The notes under the pieces are model-generated. The model was not told the origin of the DNA. It saw nothing but the letters and a program-made list of their open reading frames with translations, and searched no databases. Source: Flavobacterium stagni (GTDB taxonomy: Bacteria > Bacteroidota > Bacteroidia > Flavobacteriales > Flavobacteriaceae). From it: a DNA stretch of 64,000 nucleotides. The position numbers and the translations under genes are program-made. How positions within the stretch are numbered: the first letter of the stretch is position 1; every line of letters starts with the position of its first letter. Below, in pieces: positions 18,255-27,613 of this stretch. The stretch spans positions 248,001 to 312,000 of the forward strand of contig NZ_SBKN01000003.1 of the NCBI RefSeq assembly GCF_004122105.1, read 5' to 3'.

Positions 18255-19874
18255 ATGAGAAAAAGTCTTTGTTGGCTATTATGCGCCTTATTTTTTTATT
18301 CAAATGCCCAAGAAAGGGCTACAAGAAAAGACTCTTTGATGGGTGGTTTTTCCAAGGAACGCACTTGTTATGATGTCAAACATTACACCTTAAACATTAC
18401 CCTAAATCCCGATCAAAAATTCATTTCAGGTAGCAATACGATCAATTTTGATGTCTTAAATGCTACCCGCCGAATTCAGGTGGATTTGTTTGCTAATATG
18501 CAAGTCGATTCTATCATTTGGAACCAACAGAAATTAAAACATTCTCGTGAATTTAATGCCGTTTTTGTCGATTTCCCCAATGAGTTAACGGCTGAAACCA
18601 GTCAGTCTATCCAATTTTATTATTCTGGAAATCCACTCATTGCCAAACGTGCCCCTTGGGATGGCGGATTTGTTTTCACGAAAGATAAACAGGACCGACC
18701 TTGGATTGGCGTAGCGGTGCAAGGGACAGGAGCAAGTTTGTGGATGCCTATTAAAGACGGCCAAAGTGACGAACCCGATACTGGAATTGATATTAAAGTG
18801 GCTGTTCCCAACGGATTAATGAATGTTTCAAACGGACGCTTTAAAGGTTCTTTCCCGCAATCCAATGGCTATACTCGATGGGATTGGGAAGTGACCAACC
18901 CGATAAATTCCTATGATATTACATTAAACGTTGGTCATTACATCCATTGGTCGGATAAATTGGACGATCTCGATTTGGATTATTATGTTTTGGATTACAA
19001 TCGGCCCAAAGCAGAAAAGCAATTTGCAGAAGTGAAACCCATGCTGACTTGTTTTCAATCCAAATTTGGCCCTTATCCATTTAAAGAAGATGGGTATAAA
19101 TTGGTGGAAACCTCCTATCTGGGCATGGAACATCAAAGTGCTGTGGCTTATGGTAACAAATATTTCAAAGGGTATTTGGGTTCTGATTTATCGGGAACGG
19201 GTGTAGGTTTACTATTTGATTTTATCATCATCCATGAAAGTGGCCATGAATGGTTTGGAAATAGCATTACTTCACGCGATATAGCCGATATGTGGATTCA
19301 TGAAGGATTTACCCAATACAGCGAAATGGTGTACATCGAATGTCAATTTGGCTACGAGAAAGCGTTACTTTATGGTAAAGGTTTGCAAAAAAACGTTACC
19401 AATGACCGACCCATAATTGGCGATTATGGTGTAAATGCTGAAGGTTCTGGTGATATGTATCCGAAAGGAGCACTATTACTCAATACATTGCGTCATGCTT
19501 TACACGATGATGCCTTGTGGTGGAAATGGTTAGCCGCCTACACCGCTAAATTCAAACATCAAATCATAACAACGCCCATGGTTATTGATTTTTTTAACCA
19601 AGAAACCCAAAAAGAGTGGACTTCCGTATTTGATCAATATTTAAAATATACACGAGTTCCCGAATTGCAACTGCGCAAAAAAGGAAAAAAATTAGAAGTG
19701 CGATGGATCACTGATGTGCCCCAATTAAATTTACCCATCTACGTCAACATAAACGATAAAGAAGTTCTCTTGAATCCAACCAACGATTGGACAACAACAA
19801 ATATTAAAATCAAATCGTTGGATGATGTCACTGTAGATTTGAAAAAGTTTTTTATTACAGTTTCGCATCAATAA
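18255..19874 (+). CDS. M1 family zinc aminopeptidase, secreted
   Basis: A 539-residue metallopeptidase with a signal peptide (residues 1-18). The zinc site is readable as H327-E328-x2-H331 in HESGHEW, with E350 in WIHEGFTQ as the third ligand. GMEHQS (290-295) stands where M1 enzymes have the GAMEN exopeptidase loop. The protein is short for the family and lacks the large C-terminal helical domain. Likely a periplasmic or exported peptide-degrading enzyme. It ends at a terminator shared with the MenE-like gene. Confidence 0.9.
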   Translation: MRKSLCWLLCALFFYSNAQERATRKDSLMGGFSKERTCYDVKHYTLNITLNPDQKFISGSNTINFDVLNATRRIQVDLFANMQVDSIIWNQQKLKHSREFNAVFVDFPNELTAETSQSIQFYYSGNPLIAKRAPWDGGFVFTKDKQDRPWIGVAVQGTGASLWMPIKDGQSDEPDTGIDIKVAVPNGLMNVSNGRFKGSFPQSNGYTRWDWEVTNPINSYDITLNVGHYIHWSDKLDDLDLDYYVLDYNRPKAEKQFAEVKPMLTCFQSKFGPYPFKEDGYKLVETSYLGMEHQSAVAYGNKYFKGYLGSDLSGTGVGLLFDFIIIHESGHEWFGNSITSRDIADMWIHEGFTQYSEMVYIECQFGYEKALLYGKGLQKNVTNDRPIIGDYGVNAEGSGDMYPKGALLLNTLRHALHDDALWWKWLAAYTAKFKHQIITTPMVIDFFNQETQKEWTSVFDQYLKYTRVPELQLRKKGKKLEVRWITDVPQLNLPIYVNINDKEVLLNPTNDWTTTNIKIKSLDDVTVDLKKFFITVSHQ

Positions 19875-19901
19875 AAAAGGAGTCGTAATGACTCCTTTTT
19901 T
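19873..19901. terminator. Bidirectional intrinsic terminator
   Basis: AAAAAAGGAGTC pairs with GACTCCTTTTTT around a GTAAT loop between the convergent M1 peptidase and AMP-ligase genes. Confidence 0.87.
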
Positions 19902-20944
19902 TATTGTTCTAACGTTGCTTTACGCAATACTTTCCCATTTTCAGTTTCTTTGAATAGAGGGACAAAAACTACCTCTTTCGGACGTTCGTATTTATCCAAG
20001 CCTTTATAGGTCTCTTCTGCAATTGTGAAGGGTTCGCCTTCGACAACCAATAGTACTTTTTCACCCAATACTTCATCTTCTTTGGATGCAATAAAATAGC
20101 GACGGTCAATTTTACCATCCAATTTCTGTTCTACTTGTTCGGGCATTATTTTAACTCCGCCACTATTGATTACATTGTCTATTCTACCAATAAAATGAAA
20201 TTGATTTTCGTTAATTAATTCCACCAAATCGTTGGTCACAACGGTCTCTTCAGCGATGATATGCGGCGCATGAATAACCAAACAATTGCGGTCGTCATAC
20301 GATAACGTTACATGTGGGAGTACGGTAAATTCCTTCTCCCCGACTCGCTTTGCCGCGATATGAGTGATGGTTTCTGTCATGCCGTAGGTTTCGTAGACTT
20401 CCGTTTTTAATCCCATTAATTGTTGTTCTAAAGCCGCATTAATTCGGGCACCGCCTACAATCAATTTTCTAACTTGGTTCAATTTAGCTATCGAATGTTG
20501 GGCTTGTAACGGAACCATCGCCGCAAAATCATACGATTCATCCAATCGATCCATTGGATGCGAAGTCGGTGCTACATAATCCAAATCCAATCCCAAAATG
20601 ATCGACCGAATCAACATCATTTTACCCGCTACATATTTCACAGGTAAACACTGTAAAGCGCGATCTCCGGGTTTTAAATCAAAAAAATCTCCCGTTGCAA
20701 GTGCTGAATTCACCATGGCTTGTTTATTCACTCGAATGACTTTTGGAGCTCCTGTCGATCCTGATGTTAGCATTTCAATGGAATCGCTGTCATCAAACCA
20801 ATCCAATAAAAATTCCCCTACCGGTTTTTCAAACTCTTCACCTTCTTTGATAAAACTATAGGCCACGCGGCACAAATCATCTTTGTCAAGATGAAAACCA
20901 TTCAGTTTAAACTGGTTGTGAACGTTAAGATAGGTCGGATTCAT
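19901..20944 (-). CDS. menE: AMP-binding acyl-CoA ligase, MenE-like (o-succinylbenzoate-CoA ligase)
   Basis: A 347-residue adenylate-forming enzyme, short for the ANL superfamily and typical of the compact MenE group of Bacteroidota. The nucleotide-binding loop is LTSGSTGAPKVI (about residues 57-68). YETYGMTETITHIA is the A5 motif, FIGRIDNVINSGG the hinge, and the C-terminal catalytic lysine lies in NGKVLRKATL. MenE activates o-succinylbenzoate in menaquinone synthesis. No other men gene is in view, so the substrate is inferred. Its start overlaps the CPBP protease gene by 20 bp. Confidence 0.78.
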   Translation of the reverse strand: MNPTYLNVHNQFKLNGFHLDKDDLCRVAYSFIKEGEEFEKPVGEFLLDWFDDSDSIEMLTSGSTGAPKVIRVNKQAMVNSALATGDFFDLKPGDRALQCLPVKYVAGKMMLIRSIILGLDLDYVAPTSHPMDRLDESYDFAAMVPLQAQHSIAKLNQVRKLIVGGARINAALEQQLMGLKTEVYETYGMTETITHIAAKRVGEKEFTVLPHVTLSYDDRNCLVIHAPHIIAEETVVTNDLVELINENQFHFIGRIDNVINSGGVKIMPEQVEQKLDGKIDRRYFIASKEDEVLGEKVLLVVEGEPFTIAEETYKGLDKYERPKEVVFVPLFKETENGKVLRKATLEQ

Positions 20945-21884
20945 ACGTTTGATTTTTTAAAGTTGTGGGTATATAAATAGGTCCGGTTAATCGCATTTTC
21001 CAATCGTTCCATTGGTATTTTTTGGAAAATATAAAAAGAAGTAACGGAAACAAAATCAGTAAGGGAAGAAACAATTCGAATCCCACTTGTGGTTTTGCCG
21101 TTTCTTTAAAAAGGGCATAGGTTTGAAAAGCCGACCAATGGGAAGTGACCAATAGTGCCGTAAATAAATTGTTGGCCGCATGAAAACCGAGTGCCAACTC
21201 CATGCCCTCATCCATTAAGGTAATGATTCCCAAAAAGAGTCCCGTCCCGATATAATAGAACAACACGATGTATCCCATCTCCGCAATTTCTGGATTGGCA
21301 ATATGTAAGAGTCCGAATATCAGCGATGTCCACAGCAAGGGAAACCATCGACGGGGATACAATTGGGCAAACCCTTGCATTAAATATCCTCTAAAAATAT
21401 ATTCCTCAACCGAAGTCTGAATCGGTATCATCAAAATTCCGATAACCGCAAGCAGCGCAAATTGTGACGGATTGAAATTCCATTCCATAGTGCTGTCCGA
21501 ACTGTAGTAGGAAATCACAGTGGTAAGCACCGTTATCATTCCCCAAAGACAAAATGAAAACAAAATACGTTTCCAATCGATTTTGGTACGTGATGTGGTT
21601 ACAGCCCTTATAGTCTGTTTATGCAAATATTTGATCACCAAAACGAAAACACCAAAGGCAACAGCAAACGACAATAGCATTAAGAACAACGAAAGATTCA
21701 GATCCAAGGCCTGCATTAAAGCAACTGAATCGCTAGGCATCCCTTTTCCTTTTTTCAACGTAGCCATCACAGCCGCAATACCAAACGGAATTTGCCCTAA
21801 GAAAGTTCCAATAATGATGAGGATTGATCCAAGAATATACCAACCAAACTCAACTTTTTTTTCTACGCCAAATAGTTTTTGCAT
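20925..21884 (-). CDS. CPBP family intramembrane glutamic endopeptidase
   Basis: A 319-residue polytopic membrane protein with about eight transmembrane segments. The Rce1/CPBP signature is visible: the paired glutamates and arginine in SVEEYIFRGYLMQGF, a helix with FGLLHIANPE (second His motif) and GFHAANNLF (third motif). CPBP proteases cleave near prenyl or membrane-proximal sites; the target is unknown here. It overlaps the MenE-like gene, so both are on one transcript. Confidence 0.88.
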   Translation of the reverse strand: MQKLFGVEKKVEFGWYILGSILIIIGTFLGQIPFGIAAVMATLKKGKGMPSDSVALMQALDLNLSLFLMLLSFAVAFGVFVLVIKYLHKQTIRAVTTSRTKIDWKRILFSFCLWGMITVLTTVISYYSSDSTMEWNFNPSQFALLAVIGILMIPIQTSVEEYIFRGYLMQGFAQLYPRRWFPLLWTSLIFGLLHIANPEIAEMGYIVLFYYIGTGLFLGIITLMDEGMELALGFHAANNLFTALLVTSHWSAFQTYALFKETAKPQVGFELFLPLLILFPLLLFIFSKKYQWNDWKMRLTGPIYIPTTLKNQTYESDLS

Positions 21885-21938
21885 TGTCTTATTTTATTGT
21901 CCCAATTTACTTATTTTCGTGAAATAATTACGTAATTT

Positions 21939-22280
21939 ATGATTACAATTTATCACAATCCCCGCTGCGGAAAATCACGCGACTGTGTGGCCCATTTTGA
22001 AAAGACAAATGAAGCTGTTGAAATCATCAAGTATTTAGACACACCGTTTTCAAAAGAAGAAATTCAATCGATACTGAAAAAACTTAACTATACTCCTATT
22101 CAACTCATTCGAGTGAAAGAATCCGTTTGGGTAGAAAATTACAAAGGAAAATCATTGAGTGATGAAGATTTGATTGAAGCCATGGTAACCTATCCAATTT
22201 TAATTGAACGACCAATAGTTGTTAAAGGGAATCATGCGGTGATAGCTCGACCTCTAGAAAATATTAACAATTTAAGGTAA
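21939..22280 (+). CDS. arsC: ArsC/Spx-family thioredoxin-fold protein (arsenate reductase-like)
   Basis: A 113-residue cytoplasmic protein with the ArsC motif HNPRCGKSRD, catalytic cysteine C10, and the C-terminal LIERPIVVKGNHAVIARP, which carries the conserved arginines of the glutaredoxin-dependent arsenate reductases. No arsR, arsB or acr3 gene is nearby. A housekeeping role is therefore possible, and the arsenate function is family-level inference. Confidence 0.85.
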   Translation: MITIYHNPRCGKSRDCVAHFEKTNEAVEIIKYLDTPFSKEEIQSILKKLNYTPIQLIRVKESVWVENYKGKSLSDEDLIEAMVTYPILIERPIVVKGNHAVIARPLENINNLR

Positions 22281-22334
22281 TTCCACGTTGTTAAGATTAA
22301 CATAACTTTGTGAAAGGACGGTTAAACGTTCGTT

Positions 22335-22342
22335 TATTTTTG
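22335..22342 (+). promoter_or_regulatory. Bacteroidota -7 element upstream of the outer-membrane barrel gene
   Basis: TATTTTTG lies 31 bp upstream of the ATG at 22374. A TTG at 22308-22310 is 24 bp away, slightly more than the usual spacing. Confidence 0.45.
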
Positions 22343-22373
22343 CAATCCAAACAGGAAAGCAAAATAAATTTAC

Positions 22374-24860
22374 ATGAAAATTTTTAAAATTGTACTCACA
22401 CTCTTCGTATTTACCTCACTTACTGCATGGGCGCAACCCCGATCAGGTGCACAAGGTGGTGGCGGTAAAAAAGTAAAAATTACAGGAAAAGTAATTGCCA
22501 AATCCAACAATCAACCTCTTGAATATACCGAGGTACGCTTAATTAGTACTGCTACGAACAAAGTAGTTACGGGCGGTTTAACTGATGCTAAAGGGGAATT
22601 CAATATTGATGCACCTGCTGGAAATTATAATGTAAACGTAGAATTCCTTTCGTTTAAACCTTTAGAATTAAAAAACAAATCCATTCAAGAAGATACAAAT
22701 TTGGGGACAATATCCCTAGAAGACGAAGCGACAAAATTAGACGAGGTAGTCATTCGTAAAGAGAAAACTTCAGTAGAAATTAAACTCGATAAGAAAGTAT
22801 ATAATGTCGGTCAAGACCTTATGGTGAAAGGCGGAACCGTTAGTGATGTATTGGATAACATCCCTTCTGTAGCCGTGGATTCTGACGGTACCATTAGTCT
22901 ACGTGGAAATGATAATGTGAAAATATTAATCGATGGTCGCCCCTCGAATGCCATCAATATTTCAGATGCCTTACGCATGATTCCTGCTGATGCCATTGAT
23001 AAAGTGGAAGTGGTGACCAATCCTTCTGCGCGTTATGATGCGGAAGGTGGTGGAGGTATTCTTAATATTTTATTGAAAAAAGGAAAGAATAACGGCGTTA
23101 ACGGTACGATTATGGGTACCACTGGAATTCCAGATAACCACGGACTGAGCGCTACATTGAATGTGAAATCCGATGAATTTAATTTCTTTACTAACCAAGG
23201 TTACAACTACCGAAACAATCCAGGAAAAGCACAAATGGATAGCCGTTATTTGAATGCGGATAACTCGACGCGAAATTATATCAATGAAAGTCGTGACTCC
23301 GATCGATACAGCAAAGGATACAACGGTAACTTCGGATTTGACTGGTTTCTTACCAAAAAAACAACATGGACCAACACTGTTAATTATCGTAAAAACAATG
23401 GAACTACAGAAGAAAATGTAGATCAAATCAATTTGGATCAATTTGCCAACTATACCAAAACGGTTTTTCGTGATAACAATGAAGACACTAAAAGTGAGAA
23501 TGTAGAATTTGCTTCCAACTTATTGCACAAATTCAATACGGACGGACACAAATTAACAGTTGATTTTTCGGTATCCAAAAACAAAGACGATAACGACGCT
23601 ACAATTACCAACGCGGATACGCAAAACAGTCCGGTAGTCATTAACGACACCTACAACATCCAACGTCAAAATCGAATTTTACTGCAATCCGATTATGTTT
23701 TGCCATTTGGAAAAAACAAAGAAAGTCAGTTTGAAGCCGGTTACCGAGGTAATTTCCTAGACTTACTTACGGACTATTCGGTTTTCACCAACGGCGTGTT
23801 GGATACCTATTTTTCCAATGTTTTAAATTACAAGGAAAATGTAAATGCTTTGTATTCACAATTGGGAACAAAAATCAAAAAGTTTTCTTTCTTAGCTGGT
23901 TTACGTTATGAGAATTCGAACATCATCGTCGACCAACAAACGAGCCAGATCTACAAAACAAAGAATTACGATAATTTCTTCCCCTCAGCCACTGTGGCCT
24001 ATGAGATCAATGAAACATCAAACATTGCCATTAACTACAGTAAGCGCATCAACCGTCCGCGGGGAAGAGAAATCAATCCATTCAGCAGCTACTCCAGTAA
24101 CATTAATATTTTTCAAGGGAATCCCGATTTAAATCCGTCAAAAACAGATGCGATTGATTTCGGTTTCTTGAAAAAATGGACGAAATTAACGTTTAATACG
24201 TCGATGTATTTCAATCGTACGGTAGATAATGTTCAATACGTTCGTCGTGAAAGTGGCGAATTTGTAGGCACTACTCCAGTGATTATCACCACTCCAGTAA
24301 ACTTATCTAAAGAATACCGTACTGGTTTTGAATTCACTTTCAACTATACACCTTACAAATGGTGGAAAATAAACACCAATTTTAATTTCTTCCGTGTAGA
24401 AACAATAGGTAAATATACCTATGTATTGCCTTCAACAAGTACTGAAAAAACAACAGACTTTGCAAACGTAGCTACCACATGGTCGTCGCGTATTACTTCT
24501 AAAATTACGCTTCCCGGAAAAATTGATTGGCAAACCAATGCCAATTATAACGGACCTCAAAATACGGCACAAGGTAGAAATTTAGGCGTGTTTGGTATGA
24601 ATCTTGGGTTTAGCAAAGATGTTTTTAAAGACAAAGCAACTTTGGCCTTGAATGTGAACGATGTTTTCAACTCACGCAAACGTCGCTTTGAAACCTTTAT
24701 TCCTGGTCAAGTAGATGCCAATTCAATGATGCAATGGCGAGTTCGTCAAGTGACACTTTCGTTCACCTACCGTTTCAATAAAACGAAAAACGATAAAGAA
24801 CAAAACCGTCCAAAACGCAACGGTGGCGATGATAACGATGGCGGGGATTATCCTGGATAA
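22374..24860 (+). CDS. TonB-dependent-receptor-like outer-membrane beta-barrel protein
   Basis: An 828-residue protein with a signal peptide (about residues 1-20), then a carboxypeptidase-regulatory-like domain (about 34-115: KITGKVIAKSNNQPLEYTEV), a plug domain (about 130-225, with RGNDNVKILIDGRPS) and a large C-terminal barrel (OMP_b-brl_3 type). These proteins bind substrates at the outer membrane and usually depend on TonB. No SusD partner follows, so the ligand is unknown. The Asp/Gly/Asn-rich tail is unusual and lacks the typical final phenylalanine. Confidence 0.87.
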   Translation: MKIFKIVLTLFVFTSLTAWAQPRSGAQGGGGKKVKITGKVIAKSNNQPLEYTEVRLISTATNKVVTGGLTDAKGEFNIDAPAGNYNVNVEFLSFKPLELKNKSIQEDTNLGTISLEDEATKLDEVVIRKEKTSVEIKLDKKVYNVGQDLMVKGGTVSDVLDNIPSVAVDSDGTISLRGNDNVKILIDGRPSNAINISDALRMIPADAIDKVEVVTNPSARYDAEGGGGILNILLKKGKNNGVNGTIMGTTGIPDNHGLSATLNVKSDEFNFFTNQGYNYRNNPGKAQMDSRYLNADNSTRNYINESRDSDRYSKGYNGNFGFDWFLTKKTTWTNTVNYRKNNGTTEENVDQINLDQFANYTKTVFRDNNEDTKSENVEFASNLLHKFNTDGHKLTVDFSVSKNKDDNDATITNADTQNSPVVINDTYNIQRQNRILLQSDYVLPFGKNKESQFEAGYRGNFLDLLTDYSVFTNGVLDTYFSNVLNYKENVNALYSQLGTKIKKFSFLAGLRYENSNIIVDQQTSQIYKTKNYDNFFPSATVAYEINETSNIAINYSKRINRPRGREINPFSSYSSNINIFQGNPDLNPSKTDAIDFGFLKKWTKLTFNTSMYFNRTVDNVQYVRRESGEFVGTTPVIITTPVNLSKEYRTGFEFTFNYTPYKWWKINTNFNFFRVETIGKYTYVLPSTSTEKTTDFANVATTWSSRITSKITLPGKIDWQTNANYNGPQNTAQGRNLGVFGMNLGFSKDVFKDKATLALNVNDVFNSRKRRFETFIPGQVDANSMMQWRVRQVTLSFTYRFNKTKNDKEQNRPKRNGGDDNDGGDYPG

Positions 24861-24880
24861 TTACTTCTATATAGATACAA

Positions 24881-24908
24881 AAAAAGTCCCGATAATTCGG
24901 GACTTTTT
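24881..24908. terminator. Bidirectional intrinsic terminator
   Basis: AAAAAGTCCCGA pairs with TCGGGACTTTTT around a TAAT loop, between the barrel gene and the convergent small gene. Confidence 0.87.
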
Positions 24909-24925
24909 TATTAAAACAGCGTTCG

Positions 24926-25093
24926 TTACGCCTGCTCTAATGCTTTTTTCTCTTTTCTTTCTTGTAACAACTCTTTGGTTGCACCGAACACCCAGTAAAA
25001 TACAAAGTGAACTAAGAAAATCATCAACCAGAAACCAGCTGTGAAAATCATTAAGAAAAGAAGAAAACCTAGGTACTGTTGAAATTCAAACAT
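24926..25093 (-). CDS. Small conserved-looking membrane protein
   Basis: A 55-residue protein from ATG 25093 (MFEFQQYLGF) with one long hydrophobic helix (about residues 6-36) and a charged Glu/Lys-rich tail. I prefer this ATG to an in-frame TTG at 25126. The compact layout and the terminator placed just after it argue that it is a real gene. Function unknown. Confidence 0.6.
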   Translation of the reverse strand: MFEFQQYLGFLLFLMIFTAGFWLMIFLVHFVFYWVFGATKELLQERKEKKALEQA

Positions 25094-25189
25094 TGTTTTC
25101 GCGAATAATTTGTGAATTCTCCCCAAAAGTACTGCAATAAATCGATTTGACCAATAATTCAGAAAGAATTATTAACCGCTTTATAAACA

Positions 25190-26260
25190 TTAATACCACT
25201 TTTTCTTTTTAAAATAATAGATCATTCCCAAAAGCAAAACGAGCATTACCCCAAGAATAATAAAGTACCCGTATTCCCAATGCAATTCGGGCATGTTGTC
25301 AAAATTCATCCCATACACCCCCACAATAAACGTTAGCGGCATAAAAAACACTGAAACCACCGTAAGTGTTTTCATCACTTCATTCATCTTGTGACTTTGT
25401 AAAGCAAAATAATAATTCGATGCACTTTCTAATGTGGTCATGTCATAATCAATTTGCTCTAAGAGTTCCAACGACTTTTGGTGCAAACGTTCAAAAAAAG
25501 TAAAGTTTTGTGCTTCAATCGAATTGAAAACATTGTCGTCTTTAATGGATTTTATGGCATACAACGAATCCCGTAACGGAATAATGGAGCGCTTTAAAAA
25601 GTTATAATTATCCCGATGTTTTTCAATTTGTTCTAATATTTTCGGGTTGGAATTTAACTTCGATTGATTAATCAATTCCTCAACCTTATCTTCTTCGTTT
25701 TCAATGGTAATATAGAAATTTTCCATTATGGCATCCAACATTAAAAATAACAAATAATCAGCGCCTTTTTCACGAACAATCCCCGAATGGGTGCGCAACC
25801 GCTCCCGCAAATGCGTAAAGAAATCCGAGCGCTTTTCTTGAAACGAAACCAACATATTCTTTTTCAGTAAAAAACTAATTTGCTCAGCCGCAATATTATC
25901 CGAATGTTCGACAGGCAACAACGATTTTATACTAAAAAACAACACTTCATGGTATTCATCCAATTTGGTGCGCTTGGTCGTATTTAAAATATCCGCCATC
26001 ATGAAATTGTCAACACTTAAAAAAGCGCCAATTTTCTGTATGGTGGCTACCGAATTCAATCCGTGAACATTGAGCCAATTGATGCGCGACCAATCCACAT
26101 TACTCGCCAACGCATCCACTTCAAAGTCTTCACACTCCGTTAATTCAAGGTTGTCATACACAAACAATTGGGTTTCAGTCTTTGTATGGGTATGGGTGCC
26201 CGTATATTCTAAAAGTGTGGGCTGCACTTTTCGCCCCTTCTTGTATTTTATTTTTCGCAC
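25190..26260 (-). CDS. corA: CorA family magnesium/cobalt channel
   Basis: A 356-residue protein with a soluble N-terminal alpha/beta funnel, a long helix, and two C-terminal transmembrane helices. The defining GMN motif is present in GVYGMNFDNMPE, directly after the first membrane helix, and the C-terminus is basic (YYFKKKKWY). CorA pentamers pass Mg2+ and some Co2+ or Ni2+. It is divergent from hutI. Confidence 0.93.
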   Translation of the reverse strand: MRKIKYKKGRKVQPTLLEYTGTHTHTKTETQLFVYDNLELTECEDFEVDALASNVDWSRINWLNVHGLNSVATIQKIGAFLSVDNFMMADILNTTKRTKLDEYHEVLFFSIKSLLPVEHSDNIAAEQISFLLKKNMLVSFQEKRSDFFTHLRERLRTHSGIVREKGADYLLFLMLDAIMENFYITIENEEDKVEELINQSKLNSNPKILEQIEKHRDNYNFLKRSIIPLRDSLYAIKSIKDDNVFNSIEAQNFTFFERLHQKSLELLEQIDYDMTTLESASNYYFALQSHKMNEVMKTLTVVSVFFMPLTFIVGVYGMNFDNMPELHWEYGYFIILGVMLVLLLGMIYYFKKKKWY

Positions 26261-26329
26261 GGTATCGGAATTTGGATTAAAGTTAGAAATTATTCGTTTT
26301 AAAAAGTATTTTTACGAAAAATATCCCAT

Positions 26330-27568
26330 ATGATTACGCTCATTACGAATATAAAGGAATTGTTGCAAGTGCGCGAACCCGGAGTACAGAAAGTAGCGGG
26401 TGCCGATATGGCGCAGCTTCCTGCCATTCAAAATGCTTATCTTCTCATTGAAAACGATACGATTTCCGATTTCGGGCCAATGACCGAATGCCCGAAAATC
26501 AACGCGGATACCGTGATTGATGCTACAGGTCGAACGGTACTTCCGTCGTGGATTGATAGTCATACCCACATCGTTTATGCCGGTAATCGGGTGCAAGAAT
26601 TTGTGGACCGTATCAACGGACTTACCTATGAGGAAATAGCTAATCGTGGCGGCGGTATTCTTAATTCGGCTAAACGGCTTAATGAAACTTCTGAAGAGCA
26701 ATTGTACGAAGAATCCAAAGTGCGACTGGAAGAAGTGATTCGACAAGGAACCGGAGCGGTAGAAATTAAATCCGGATACGGTTTGACGGTTGAGGGCGAA
26801 ATCAAAATGTTGCGCGTGATTCAGCGCTTGCGCGATAATTACCCGATTACCATTAAAGCTACATTTTTGGGCGCTCACGCATTTCCGACTGAGTTTAAAG
26901 AAAACCATGAAGGTTATTTGAATTTGATTATCGAAGAGATGCTCCCAAAAATTGCCGAAGAAAACTTAGCCGATTATATCGACGCCTTCTGTGAAACCGG
27001 CTATTTCTCGGTGGAAGAAACCGAACGAATTATGAAAGCTGGCAAATACTACGGACTCATTCCAAAGATTCATGTCAATCAATTTACTGCCATTGAAGGT
27101 ATAGCTGCTTGCGTCAAACACGGGGCGTTATCCGTAGACCATCTCGAAATTGTCACTGATGAAGATATCGAAGTATTGAAAGATTCAGGCACCATGCCCG
27201 TTGCACTTCCCTCCTGTTCCTATTTTATCAGTATTCCGTATACACCAGCACGTAAAATGATTCAGGCGGGATTGCCCCTTGCTTTGGCTACCGACTTTAA
27301 TCCGGGGACAACACCTTCAGGGAATATGAATTTTGTGGTGGCCACCGCTTGCATTAAAATGAAGATGACCCCCGAAGAAGCTATCAATGCCGCTACCATC
27401 AATGGCGCGTATGCTATGGGAATTGCTGAAACCCACGGCAGCATTACAAAAGGTAAAAAAGCGAATGTATTGATCACCGAACCTTTGCATAGTTATTACG
27501 AACTTCCTTATGCTTTTGGTTCCAACCGAATTGCTACGGTTCTATTGAATGGTAAAATAGTACAATAA
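26330..27568 (+). CDS. hutI: Imidazolonepropionase
   Basis: A 412-residue amidohydrolase-superfamily enzyme. The metal-binding DSHTHIVYAG (about residues 76-85), KSGYGLT (about 147-153), a HVNQFT histidine segment and the late LATDFNPGT aspartate are all present. HutI hydrolyses 4-imidazolone-5-propanoate to N-formimino-L-glutamate in histidine catabolism. HutG, which uses that product, is encoded 1 kb downstream at 28593, but a coiled-coil gene on the opposite strand lies between them. hutU and hutH are not in the window. Confidence 0.95.
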   Translation: MITLITNIKELLQVREPGVQKVAGADMAQLPAIQNAYLLIENDTISDFGPMTECPKINADTVIDATGRTVLPSWIDSHTHIVYAGNRVQEFVDRINGLTYEEIANRGGGILNSAKRLNETSEEQLYEESKVRLEEVIRQGTGAVEIKSGYGLTVEGEIKMLRVIQRLRDNYPITIKATFLGAHAFPTEFKENHEGYLNLIIEEMLPKIAEENLADYIDAFCETGYFSVEETERIMKAGKYYGLIPKIHVNQFTAIEGIAACVKHGALSVDHLEIVTDEDIEVLKDSGTMPVALPSCSYFISIPYTPARKMIQAGLPLALATDFNPGTTPSGNMNFVVATACIKMKMTPEEAINAATINGAYAMGIAETHGSITKGKKANVLITEPLHSYYELPYAFGSNRIATVLLNGKIVQ

Positions 27569-27570
27569 AA

Positions 27571-27592
27571 AAGCCCGGATTGACCGGGCTTT
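27571..27592. terminator. Bidirectional intrinsic terminator
   Basis: AAGCCCGG and CCGGGCTT pair around ATTGA, between convergent hutI and the coiled-coil protein gene. Confidence 0.85.
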
Positions 27593-27613
27593 TGTTATTT
27601 TATGACTTCCGAA

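Noticed and set aside
21939..22280. Arsenic-resistance locus
   Set aside because: An ArsC-like gene alone, with no arsR, arsB or acr3 gene nearby.
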